From positions 12,957-27,901 of the forward strand of contig MHYB01000087.1 in the NCBI GenBank assembly GCA_001824635.1: a DNA stretch of 14,945 nt, written 5' to 3'. The stretch comes from Planctomycetes bacterium GWF2_50_10. Its GTDB lineage: Bacteria; Planctomycetota; Phycisphaerae; Sedimentisphaerales; GWF2-50-10. The stretch's first letter is position 1; every line of letters begins with the position of its first letter. The notes below the pieces were generated by a model. It was not told the origin of the DNA, did no database searches, and was given only the letters and a program-made list of their open reading frames with translations. Positions 5,561 to 11,880 of the stretch are shown here, piece after piece. A program made the position numbers and the translations under genes.

Positions 5561-7289
5561 GTGGCTTTAAAGCTCCAAACGGGCAAACGGCGACGCATAA
5601 TTTACAGCCTGCGCAGAATTCATCGATCTCAATGGTGCCGTCGGGCTGTTTGTGGATGGCAGGGCAGTCGATACGGAGGCAGACGCCGCAGGCCTTGCAT
5701 TTTTCACGTTCGTAGATCGGGGCCGGCTCATATTTCTTTTCGATGAGACGGCAGGGTGAGCGAGTGATGATGACCGACAGAGCGTCTTCATCCATACGCT
5801 TTTTGAGCAGGTTTTCAAGTTCGTCGAGTTTATAAGGTACGACGACATCGACGTTATCCACGCCGCAGGCTTTGACGAGGTCTTCAAGGATCAGCTTCTT
5901 TGTGGGGTCTTCCTTGATGGTTTTGCCTGTTGCGGGGTGATGCTGGCCGCCGGTCATTGCGGTTGTGGAATTATCGAGTATGACGATGATGCCTTTAACC
6001 TTGTTATATACGGCATTTATGAGGCCGGTAATGCCAGCGGCTACGAAAGTGCTGTCACCTATGACGCCGGCGATCTTTTTGCCCGGCTGGGCGCGGCGGA
6101 TACCCTCATGAAGCGTAATGCCGGCTCCCATGCAGACGCAGGTGTGGAGCGTGGCCATGGGCGGGGTGGCGGCAAGGGTGTAGCAGCCGATATCGCCGGT
6201 GACGAAGAATTTGAGCTTGCGAAGGGTATTGAATACAAAACGGTGTGGGCAGCCTCTGCATAGTACCGGCTTGCGGGTTGTCGCTGGGACTTCCTTTTTC
6301 TTTTTGCCGGCGACGAGGTCGGCCATGTATTCGGGACGCAATTCGCCGATGTCGAAACTGGGGTGTTTTGTGGTTATCTTTATTCCGAGCGATTTGATGT
6401 GCGTGGCGATAAACGGATCGAGTTCTTCCACGACGACTAGCTGCTTGACTGACTTGGCGAACTGGGCGATTTTCTTATCGCAGAAGGGGTATATCATCCC
6501 AAGCTTCAAAAACGAGGCGTTGGGGAAGGATTCTTTTAGGTAATTATAGCTAACGCCGCTGGTTATGAAACCGAGTTTTTTATCGCCCATTTCAATGCGG
6601 TTGAGCTTGCTTTTTTCGGCCATTGCAGCCAGCTTTCGCAGGCGTTCTTCTATGAGGATGTGCTTTGCATAAGCATTCTTGGGGACCATGACATATTTGG
6701 CAATGTCAGGCGTAAGTTCACCGACTGGTGCTGGTTCAATTCGTGATCCTGTTTCGAGGTCTTCCTTAGTGTGCGAAACACGGCTTGTCGATCGCAGCAT
6801 TACGGGGGTGTCGAACGTCTCGGAAATCTCGTATGCAAGCTTGGTATATTCGTAAGCTTCCGAGGGGCTGGATGGTTCGAGCATGGGCAATTTGGAAAAA
6901 ATTGCGACCCAGCGGCTGTCCTGTTCATTCTGGGAGGAGTGGAGGCCGGGGTCGTCGGCTACGACTACCACGAAACCGCCTTTGATGCCCGTGTAGGAGG
7001 AGGTCATTAACGGGTCCATGGCGACATTGAGGCCGACGTGCTTGCAGGCAAAGAGGGAGCGTACCCCGCCGATGGCTGCGCCGAGGGCGACTTCGTAGGC
7101 AACCTTTTCGTTTACCGACCACTGGGCGTCTATATCCTTATAATGGGCGGCGAGGGTTTCGAGTATCTCTGTTGAAGGTGTGCCGGGGTAGGCGGCGGCG
7201 ACTTTTAGGCCTGCTTCCCAAGCTCCCTGCGCGATCGCTTCGTTTCCGGATAAGAACGCTATCTGTTTTGTTTGATTTAATTTAGCCAT
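5535..7289 (-). CDS. iorA: Indolepyruvate:ferredoxin oxidoreductase, alpha subunit
   Basis: This 584-residue protein is full length and colinear with IorA. The N-terminal pyrimidine-binding domain opens with FLSGNEAIAQGAWEAG and AAAYPGTPSTEI (about 12-41). The RGCPHR motif is at 345-350. The thiamine-diphosphate site runs from GDS (411-413) to LDN (438-440). Two C-terminal [4Fe-4S] motifs use Cys531/534/537/542 and Cys559/562/565/569, giving the internal ferredoxin domain that passes electrons to ferredoxin. The enzyme is oxygen-sensitive and typical of anaerobes that ferment or assimilate aromatic amino acids, so it is the best metabolic clue here. The start lacks a clear Shine-Dalgarno sequence (AATCCTAACTCTTT precedes the ATG). 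It shares the divergent 154-bp gap with the phosphogluconolactonase gene and heads the iorAB operon. Confidence 0.96.
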   Translation of the reverse strand: MAKLNQTKQIAFLSGNEAIAQGAWEAGLKVAAAYPGTPSTEILETLAAHYKDIDAQWSVNEKVAYEVALGAAIGGVRSLFACKHVGLNVAMDPLMTSSYTGIKGGFVVVVADDPGLHSSQNEQDSRWVAIFSKLPMLEPSSPSEAYEYTKLAYEISETFDTPVMLRSTSRVSHTKEDLETGSRIEPAPVGELTPDIAKYVMVPKNAYAKHILIEERLRKLAAMAEKSKLNRIEMGDKKLGFITSGVSYNYLKESFPNASFLKLGMIYPFCDKKIAQFAKSVKQLVVVEELDPFIATHIKSLGIKITTKHPSFDIGELRPEYMADLVAGKKKKEVPATTRKPVLCRGCPHRFVFNTLRKLKFFVTGDIGCYTLAATPPMATLHTCVCMGAGITLHEGIRRAQPGKKIAGVIGDSTFVAAGITGLINAVYNKVKGIIVILDNSTTAMTGGQHHPATGKTIKEDPTKKLILEDLVKACGVDNVDVVVPYKLDELENLLKKRMDEDALSVIITRSPCRLIEKKYEPAPIYEREKCKACGVCLRIDCPAIHKQPDGTIEIDEFCAGCKLCVAVCPFGALKPHDKAIETK

Positions 7290-7348
7290 AAAGAGTTAGG
7301 ATTCTAATGAATCGGGCGGCAAAATTCAAATCTAATTACGCCGGTTGG

Positions 7349-7354
7349 ATTATA
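7349..7354 (-). promoter_or_regulatory. Possible -10 element for iorAB
   Basis: Read on the minus strand this is a perfect TATAAT, which would start transcription about 50 nt before the iorA ATG. No TTGACA-like -35 hexamer is found at 16-18 bp (CAAAAC at 17 bp), and there is no extended -10 TG. Treat it as a candidate only. Confidence 0.3.
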
Positions 7355-7443
7355 CGCGGTGATGTTTGCGGGTTTTGTTGTAAAAACACTGGCAATGGTG
7401 GGGGTTATTAAGCATAATTACGGGTATTCGGGGAGGTTTTGAT

Positions 7444-8223
7444 ATGAAAACAAGACCAAAGATAATTAAATCCGCGGACGCAGAAGCTGTAGCTGAGAAG
7501 GCGATGGATATTTTTGCGGCCAAAGCCCAGGAATCGATCAAGAGGAAGGGTAGCTTTATATTCGCAATAAGCGGGGGCAAGACGCCGCTGAGGTTTTTTG
7601 AGATACTGGGCAGTTCGCCTAAGGCGGCGGAACTGGACTGGGGCCGGACACATGTTTTCTGGGTGGATGAGAGGTTTGTGCCGGTTGATCGCGAAGAGAA
7701 CAATTACAAGGGGGCTAAGGAACTGTTTTTGGACAAGGTAGATATTCCGCCGGCTAATGTTCACAGGATCAAGACGGAACTGCCGGAGGCGGGAATTTCG
7801 GCGGCGGACTACGAAAAGGAGCTGCGGGAGGTGTTCGGATTGGGGGTTGGGGAGGTGCCGTCGTTTGACTTGATCGTGCTTGGGATGGGGCCGGATGGGC
7901 ATACGGGGTCGCTTTTCGCGGGGTCGGCGGCGATCTTTGAGACGCAGCGGCTAGTTGCGCCGGCTTATTTTACGGATGAGCGGCACAGCAGGGTGACGCT
8001 GACGAGCCATGTGATGAAGGAAGCGAAGGATATTTTGATAATAGTAACCGGGGCAGAGAAGGCGCCGATACTGCAGCAGGTGTTTGATTCTGAGCCGGAT
8101 GTGATAACGTGGCCGATCCATGCACTTTGGCCTGTAATGGATAAGATAACGTGGCTTGTGGATGAGGATGCGGGGGGGCAATTGCCGCGGGATATAGTTG
8201 TGGAGAAGGTGGAATCGATGTGA
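7444..8223 (+). CDS. pgl: 6-phosphogluconolactonase
   Basis: This 259-residue enzyme (Pgl/DevB type) hydrolyses 6-phosphogluconolactone to 6-phosphogluconate in the oxidative pentose-phosphate pathway. The sugar-phosphate isomerase-like fold is marked by AISGGKTPLRFF (41-52), FWVDERFVP (72-80) and LGMGPDGHTGSLF (146-158), which together form the substrate pocket of the family. GGGAGG (7431-7436) is a good ribosome site 7 nt before the ATG. Its usual partners, glucose-6-phosphate dehydrogenase and 6-phosphogluconate dehydrogenase, are not in the window, and the gene appears to stand alone, divergent from iorAB. A weak -10 candidate, CATAAT (7413-7418), lacks a good -35. The stop is followed by a C-poor, repeat-bearing gap with no obvious terminator. 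Confidence 0.94.
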   Translation: MKTRPKIIKSADAEAVAEKAMDIFAAKAQESIKRKGSFIFAISGGKTPLRFFEILGSSPKAAELDWGRTHVFWVDERFVPVDREENNYKGAKELFLDKVDIPPANVHRIKTELPEAGISAADYEKELREVFGLGVGEVPSFDLIVLGMGPDGHTGSLFAGSAAIFETQRLVAPAYFTDERHSRVTLTSHVMKEAKDILIIVTGAEKAPILQQVFDSEPDVITWPIHALWPVMDKITWLVDEDAGGQLPRDIVVEKVESM

Positions 8224-8235
8224 TGGCGCAAGTTG

Positions 8236-8400
8236 GGTAAAAAGGGGTAGGGGATTTGGGAGTTTTGAGTTTTGAAGTTTGAGTTTTGAGTTAAATGTGT
8301 GGTTTTTGGGCTGGTAATGCGGTTTTTGGGGGGATGGCGGGAGTTTTGGGTCATGTAAAAAAGTGTGTCAAGCGAAATTTTTGGGGGGTGTTTGGGGGGC
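8236..8400. other. C-poor, G/T-rich intergenic block
   Basis: This stretch between pgl and the DUF4056 genes has about seven cytosines in 165 bases on the plus strand, while G and T dominate and G-runs of 3-6 are frequent. It has no ORF I would accept, no clear promoter and no clear intrinsic terminator. The G-runs could form quadruplexes, or R-loops if transcribed. It contains the first heptamer array. Confidence 0.6.
8260..8294. repeat. Heptamer tandem array 1 (GAGTTTT type, five units)
   Basis: Five consecutive 7-bp units are visible: GAGTTTT (8260), GAGTTTT (8267), GAAGTTT (8274), GAGTTTT (8281) and GAGTTAA (8288). The phase is kept without insertions. It starts 36 bp after the pgl stop. 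Confidence 0.8.
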
Positions 8401-8406
8401 TAGGAG

Positions 8407-8434
8407 TAGTTTTTAGTCATTAGTTTTTAGTAAA
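8407..8434. repeat. Heptamer tandem array 2 (TAGTTTT type, four units)
   Basis: Four in-phase 7-bp units: TAGTTTT (8407), TAGTCAT (8414), TAGTTTT (8421) and TAGTAAA (8428). The first three bases TAG are invariant and the last four vary. It lies in the same gap as array 1, about 60 bp from the 3' end of the DUF4056 gene. Confidence 0.75.
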
Positions 8435-8492
8435 AAACAGCAACAAAAATGGGTGGTTGGGGGTGGCTTTGTTGTGGATTGGGGAATTCTTT

Positions 8493-9542
8493 TTAATCAG
8501 TGTACTTGTATCGTTTTTTTATTGCTTGCTGTTTCATGTAGTCGATCATGATTGGGAAATGTATTTCGGGGTAGATTTTTTTGGAACCAGCAACTCTGAA
8601 CATTTTGCCCTGCACAAGCACGTTGGGTTTTATCTGATGCGTCATTGAAATTCCATAACGCTTTAACGTATCCGTTGTTGGGACGGGCAGTTCCAAGGGT
8701 ACATCATTGCATTCTCCAATACCAGGAACCAGGGTAGGTGTGACATAGCCGTCAAGGCCGATGTCGAAGTTTCTCATTCTCATATCAGGTACGAAATTGC
8801 CGGTGTACCACTGCCCCCGCATTTTGTCGGATGCAGCAATCGCAGCAGCTTTGGGCTGTACATCTAACTTTTGTAAATGTCTGTAAATCGCAAAGGTGAC
8901 CGCTTCATTGTATTTGCGCTTGGTATCTTGAACGGCTTCGGCGCCGATTATTGTGCCGAGGAGATTGGAGTAGATGTCCTCCCATGAAAAAGCTGAATTG
9001 AACTCAGGCTCTATAAGCGCAAAATGTACGCCGAACCATGTTTGGATTTCGTGCCATGTGGTGGCGTTAAAAGCAAGATAAGGAGCGGTGCTGAAAGCGA
9101 TATCATCAATCACAGCGGTTTTATCCGGCAGATTATCCCAATTGGCCGGATAATCGAAGCTAACTAAGTGCCTGGATCGCTCGCCCGTGAGTTTAAAGGA
9201 AAAGCCTTTTGACTTTTTCGATAATGTACCGCGTATCAGCTTGACGAGATAACGCGTATCATCGGCATTGCCACGAACATGGTCAAGATCGATATGGCCG
9301 CCTTTGCAGGTATATACGATTCCGCCCACTTCTGAAAGGTTGAAGCCGTAGCCATGGGTTCCGAGCTTATCAGGATGTGGAAAACGTATGCCGGAGGTGG
9401 CGGTCGGGAGATACCCCATCCTTGCCCTTGGTCCGCCGGTGAAACTGCAGCCAGCCATCGTCAACAAGCATACTGCAATTCCAAAATACACAGAAATCAA
9501 AGCAAGTGATAATATTTGAATTTTTCCATTTTTGCAGTACAT
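8493..9542 (-). CDS. DUF4056 lipoprotein, downstream copy
   Basis: This 349-residue protein has a hydrophobic N-terminal segment ending in MAGC, a probable lipobox with Cys32 as the lipidated residue, so it is likely an envelope lipoprotein. The rest matches DUF4056: YTCKGG then IDxxHVR (77-90), YPANW (131-135), WHEIQTWFG (163-171), SAFSWED (183-189), QWYTG (244-248) and NFDIGLD (258-264). The function of DUF4056 is unknown. The conserved Cys79, His88, His164 and Glu165 could be catalytic or metal-binding, which is only inference. AGAGGA lies 6 nt before the ATG. It begins 10 bp after the stop of a paralogue with the same motif order, and the two are clearly a tandem duplication within one operon. 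No strong terminator follows: an A/T-only stem (8441-8447 with 8468-8474) is weak. Confidence 0.85.
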   Translation of the reverse strand: MYCKNGKIQILSLALISVYFGIAVCLLTMAGCSFTGGPRARMGYLPTATSGIRFPHPDKLGTHGYGFNLSEVGGIVYTCKGGHIDLDHVRGNADDTRYLVKLIRGTLSKKSKGFSFKLTGERSRHLVSFDYPANWDNLPDKTAVIDDIAFSTAPYLAFNATTWHEIQTWFGVHFALIEPEFNSAFSWEDIYSNLLGTIIGAEAVQDTKRKYNEAVTFAIYRHLQKLDVQPKAAAIAASDKMRGQWYTGNFVPDMRMRNFDIGLDGYVTPTLVPGIGECNDVPLELPVPTTDTLKRYGISMTHQIKPNVLVQGKMFRVAGSKKIYPEIHFPIMIDYMKQQAIKKRYKYTD

Positions 9543-9552
9543 ACGTTATCCT

Positions 9553-10590
9553 CTACTCACTATTTTCTGTTTTTTTAAGATTGCTAATTATAAGCGGAAA
9601 GTGAACGTTGGGCACTATCCTGCAGTTACTATCAAGATCAATTGAGTTACAAATTTGTTTTTTCTCAAATACCCGCGGTTCGATTTCAAGTTTTACGCGG
9701 AACCCGTATTGCTCAACCAGTTTTGAATCAGGCACAGGGTAAAGCTTAGGGACAGCATCGGGACAAATGCCAGGCACAATCATGGGCGAAATGCTGCCAT
9801 CATCCAGGCCGACATCAAAGTTGTGTTTTTTCATGTTGACCATAAAATAAAGCCCGCCCGTATACCATTTACCTTTGATCATTTTGGCGGCTTGGCGTCC
9901 GACATTTGCGGGCTGAGCATCAAGAGCCTCAAGCTCTCGAGAAATCAAATCTGTCATTGCGTTATCATAGGTCCGTTCGTTGTCCCGTAATGCATCCACG
10001 GCAAGGATGGTTCCAAGCAGATCGGAGTAGCCATCTTCCCAGGAAAAAGAAGAAATCGTATCTGGGAATAACTTTAGAGTGGCAAAACCATACCAGGTCA
10101 AAATCTCATGCCAAATCATACTCGTATGCGCGAAGTACTGGCCAAGATCAATAGCGGTATCGTCGGCGATTTTTTTTCTCTGCTGAAAGCTGATATCCCC
10201 CCAATTTGCCGGGTAACTGACTTTCACCCAGTACCTGGATGGTTCAATTACGCTAAAGGAAAACTCCGTATTGTGGGCCATCAGGTTTCGGAATGTAACA
10301 TCTTTAAAATATGCCGTGCGGTCCGCCGCTTCCCGTACATGACCGATATCTATAAAGCCGCCTTTGCATGTATAGACCATGCCATTTTTTTCTTTCATGC
10401 TTAAACGAAAGTGATGTTCGCCCAAGTTATGAGGATCACGAAATTTAACCCCCGTCGGTGAGCCGAAAAAGCCACCAAAACGCATGTGTGCCTTTTTGCC
10501 GCTGCATCCTGCAAACGCTGAAATCACCGTCAGGATTAGTATGGCCTTAATGCATTTATTGACGAATTTGTGAGTTATATTTTGATTCAC
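9553..10590 (-). CDS. DUF4056 lipoprotein, upstream copy
   Basis: This is the first gene of the pair and a diverged paralogue of the next one. I chose the GTG at 10590 (345 residues) because a G-rich GGGGGTAGGG precedes it. An in-frame TTG at 10602 would add four residues but has no ribosome site, and no ATG exists before residue 36. The lipobox is FAGC with Cys29. Shared motifs appear in the same order as in the paralogue: YTCKGG (73-78), His84 in IDIGHVR, YPANW (126-130), WHEILTWYG (160-168), SSFSWED (180-186), KWYTG and NFDVGLDDG. The variable parts are the N-terminal 35 residues and the last 50. A lipid anchor and conserved aromatic/His/Glu motifs suggest a periplasmic enzyme or binding protein. 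No good promoter is visible upstream on the minus strand. Confidence 0.83.
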   Translation of the reverse strand: MNQNITHKFVNKCIKAILILTVISAFAGCSGKKAHMRFGGFFGSPTGVKFRDPHNLGEHHFRLSMKEKNGMVYTCKGGFIDIGHVREAADRTAYFKDVTFRNLMAHNTEFSFSVIEPSRYWVKVSYPANWGDISFQQRKKIADDTAIDLGQYFAHTSMIWHEILTWYGFATLKLFPDTISSFSWEDGYSDLLGTILAVDALRDNERTYDNAMTDLISRELEALDAQPANVGRQAAKMIKGKWYTGGLYFMVNMKKHNFDVGLDDGSISPMIVPGICPDAVPKLYPVPDSKLVEQYGFRVKLEIEPRVFEKKQICNSIDLDSNCRIVPNVHFPLIISNLKKTENSE

Positions 10591-10710
10591 CCCTACCCCC
10601 AATTCTGAAATGATGATACCAAATGGATTCGGGGTTTACAATAATTTCAAATGCCAGAATTAATTCAATTTGAGCTATATCTTTTACATCCAGCATCGGA
10701 GTAGATTTAT

Positions 10711-10739
10711 TTGTTTACTCTTTTGGAAAAGGTTATACT
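10711..10739 (+). promoter_or_regulatory. Candidate sigma-70-type promoter for the secreted EEP gene
   Basis: TTGTTT (10711-10716) and TATACT (10734-10739) are separated by 17 bp. Transcription would begin near 10746, giving a leader of about 90 nt that contains the inverted repeat at 10772-10804. The -10 matches consensus at five of six positions; the -35 is weaker. Confidence 0.5.
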
Positions 10740-10771
10740 CCGCTGCTTAAGTACACAGGTTCTATTACTAA

Positions 10772-10804
10772 TTTAGAAGTAATTTTCAGGAGTTCACTTC
10801 TAAA
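10772..10804. promoter_or_regulatory. Inverted repeat in the leader of the EEP gene
   Basis: TTTAGAAGT (10772-10780) and ACTTCTAAA (10796-10804) form a perfect 9-bp inverted repeat around a 15-nt loop that contains CAGGAG. In RNA it would fold about 25 nt upstream of the ribosome site at 10830-10833. It could equally be a DNA operator between the divergent DUF4056 and EEP genes. There is no T-tract, so it is not a normal terminator. Confidence 0.45.
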
Positions 10805-10838
10805 ATACCGAGGCTGCTTGGGTTGTTGTGGAGTTTGC

Positions 10839-11789
10839 ATGAATAAAATAATCATACCTTGTCTATCGTTTTGGCTTTTAATCATCATGGGCATCGGAGC
10901 ACAAGAAGCTGGGGCCGATACCTTAAGATCATTACAAAAAACAGCCACCATTAAAGTAATGACATTCAATGTCCGGGTAGACACTTTCTTGAATGGTTCC
11001 AACGGCTGGAAAGGCCGCGGACCGATGGTGTGTGATGTATTTACGAAAAACATGGCTGATGTAATAGGTATCCAGGAGGCATTGGAAAATCAGGTTGAAG
11101 ATATTCAGCGTAGTGTGCCGCAATACAGTAACTACATGGCAGGCCGTAGTGATGGAAAGAAGAAAGGTGAAAGCTGTGCTATATTCTATCTAAAAGATCG
11201 CCTCACCTTAGACGACTATGGCACGTTCTGGTTCTCTGATATTCCCGAAAAGCCAGGCTCGAAGGGTTGGGGGAATCTCTGGCCGCGTATATGCAGCTGG
11301 GCGCATTTTGTGGATAACGCGTCAGGTGTGGGTTTTTATGTTTATAATGTTCATCTTGATGTGCTGTCGCAAAACTCTCGTCAAAAAAGTGTGGAATTAC
11401 TGGCAAGGCGTATAGGTTTGCGTAAATGGGCCGACCCTTTCATTGTGATGGGTGATTTCAACATGGAAATTGATAATCCAGCGATGGTCTACCTGGAAAA
11501 TGTCGGAAACCAAAACTCGTATCCGAGAATGGCGGACGCATGGCTTTCAAGCTCACATGATCAGGACGGCGAAGCTACATGCCACGGTTTTACAGGCAAA
11601 AAATTCGGCCCCAAAATCGATCATATACCGCTGAGCGATAATGCGACTGCACTTGATATGAAGATCGATCGTTACAATGTAAATGGGCGGTATCCGTCCG
11701 ACCATTTTCCAGTTATCGCAACTATACTTCTCAACGGCTCGCCACAAATGACAGTGCCAGTGGTGCTGGAAAGTAAATCCGCAAGATAA
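10839..11789 (+). CDS. Secreted endonuclease/exonuclease/phosphatase (EEP) family protein
   Basis: This 316-residue protein has a signal peptide (MNKIII, a hydrophobic core to about residue 20, likely cleavage after AGA at 24-26) followed by a complete EEP domain. The metal and active-site residues are all visible: Asn44 in MTFNVRVD, Glu80 in IGIQEAL, His172 in YNVHLD, Asp206 and Asn208 in MGDFNME, Asp261 in KIDHI, and Asp288-His289 in YPSDHFP. EEP enzymes cleave phosphodiester or phosphomonoester bonds in DNA, RNA, phospholipids or inositol phosphates, and the substrate cannot be told from motifs. Export rules out a cytoplasmic DNA-repair role and favours extracellular nucleic acid, phospholipid or phosphate scavenging. 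The ATG at 10839 has GGAG 5 nt upstream; an in-frame TTG at 10818 would add seven odd residues (GCCGVC) and has no ribosome site. It is divergent from the two DUF4056 lipoproteins. Confidence 0.9.
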   Translation: MNKIIIPCLSFWLLIIMGIGAQEAGADTLRSLQKTATIKVMTFNVRVDTFLNGSNGWKGRGPMVCDVFTKNMADVIGIQEALENQVEDIQRSVPQYSNYMAGRSDGKKKGESCAIFYLKDRLTLDDYGTFWFSDIPEKPGSKGWGNLWPRICSWAHFVDNASGVGFYVYNVHLDVLSQNSRQKSVELLARRIGLRKWADPFIVMGDFNMEIDNPAMVYLENVGNQNSYPRMADAWLSSSHDQDGEATCHGFTGKKFGPKIDHIPLSDNATALDMKIDRYNVNGRYPSDHFPVIATILLNGSPQMTVPVVLESKSAR

Positions 11790-11797
11790 TGAGCAGC

Positions 11798-11819
11798 ATG
11801 GGCAAGAGTACTTGCCCAT
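11798..11819. repeat. Perfect 9-bp hairpin repeat after the EEP gene
   Basis: Arms ATGGGCAAG (11798-11806) and CTTGCCCAT (11811-11819) pair perfectly around AGTA, 8 bp after the EEP stop. No T-run follows on either strand, so it is not a typical intrinsic terminator. It may be a factor-dependent or RNA-stabilising hairpin, or a copy of a dispersed palindromic repeat. Confidence 0.65.
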
Positions 11820-11840
11820 CCAACAGCTACAGGTGCAAAG

Positions 11841-11869
11841 TTGACATGCGCGGTCGGATAGGGTATTAA
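11841..11869 (+). promoter_or_regulatory. recQ promoter, predicting a near-leaderless mRNA
   Basis: A perfect TTGACA (11841-11846) is followed at 17 bp by TATTAA (11864-11869). Start of transcription is expected near 11876, only about 5 nt before the recQ ATG at 11881, and the gene has no Shine-Dalgarno sequence. The two facts fit a leaderless or nearly leaderless transcript. Confidence 0.6.
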
Positions 11870-11880
11870 TTTTCTGTCAT

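Noticed and set aside
5937..6543. Overlapping plus-strand ORFs opposite iorA
   Set aside because: They are shadows of a conserved 584-residue enzyme, and their sequences are low-complexity reverse translations of iorA codons.
8260..8434. CRISPR array
   Set aside because: Units are 7 bp with no spacers between them, and no cas genes are present.
8441..8474. Intrinsic terminator for the DUF4056 operon
   Set aside because: The CAACAAA/TTTGTTG stem is 7 bp, mostly A/T, and has a 20-nt loop. It is too weak to call.
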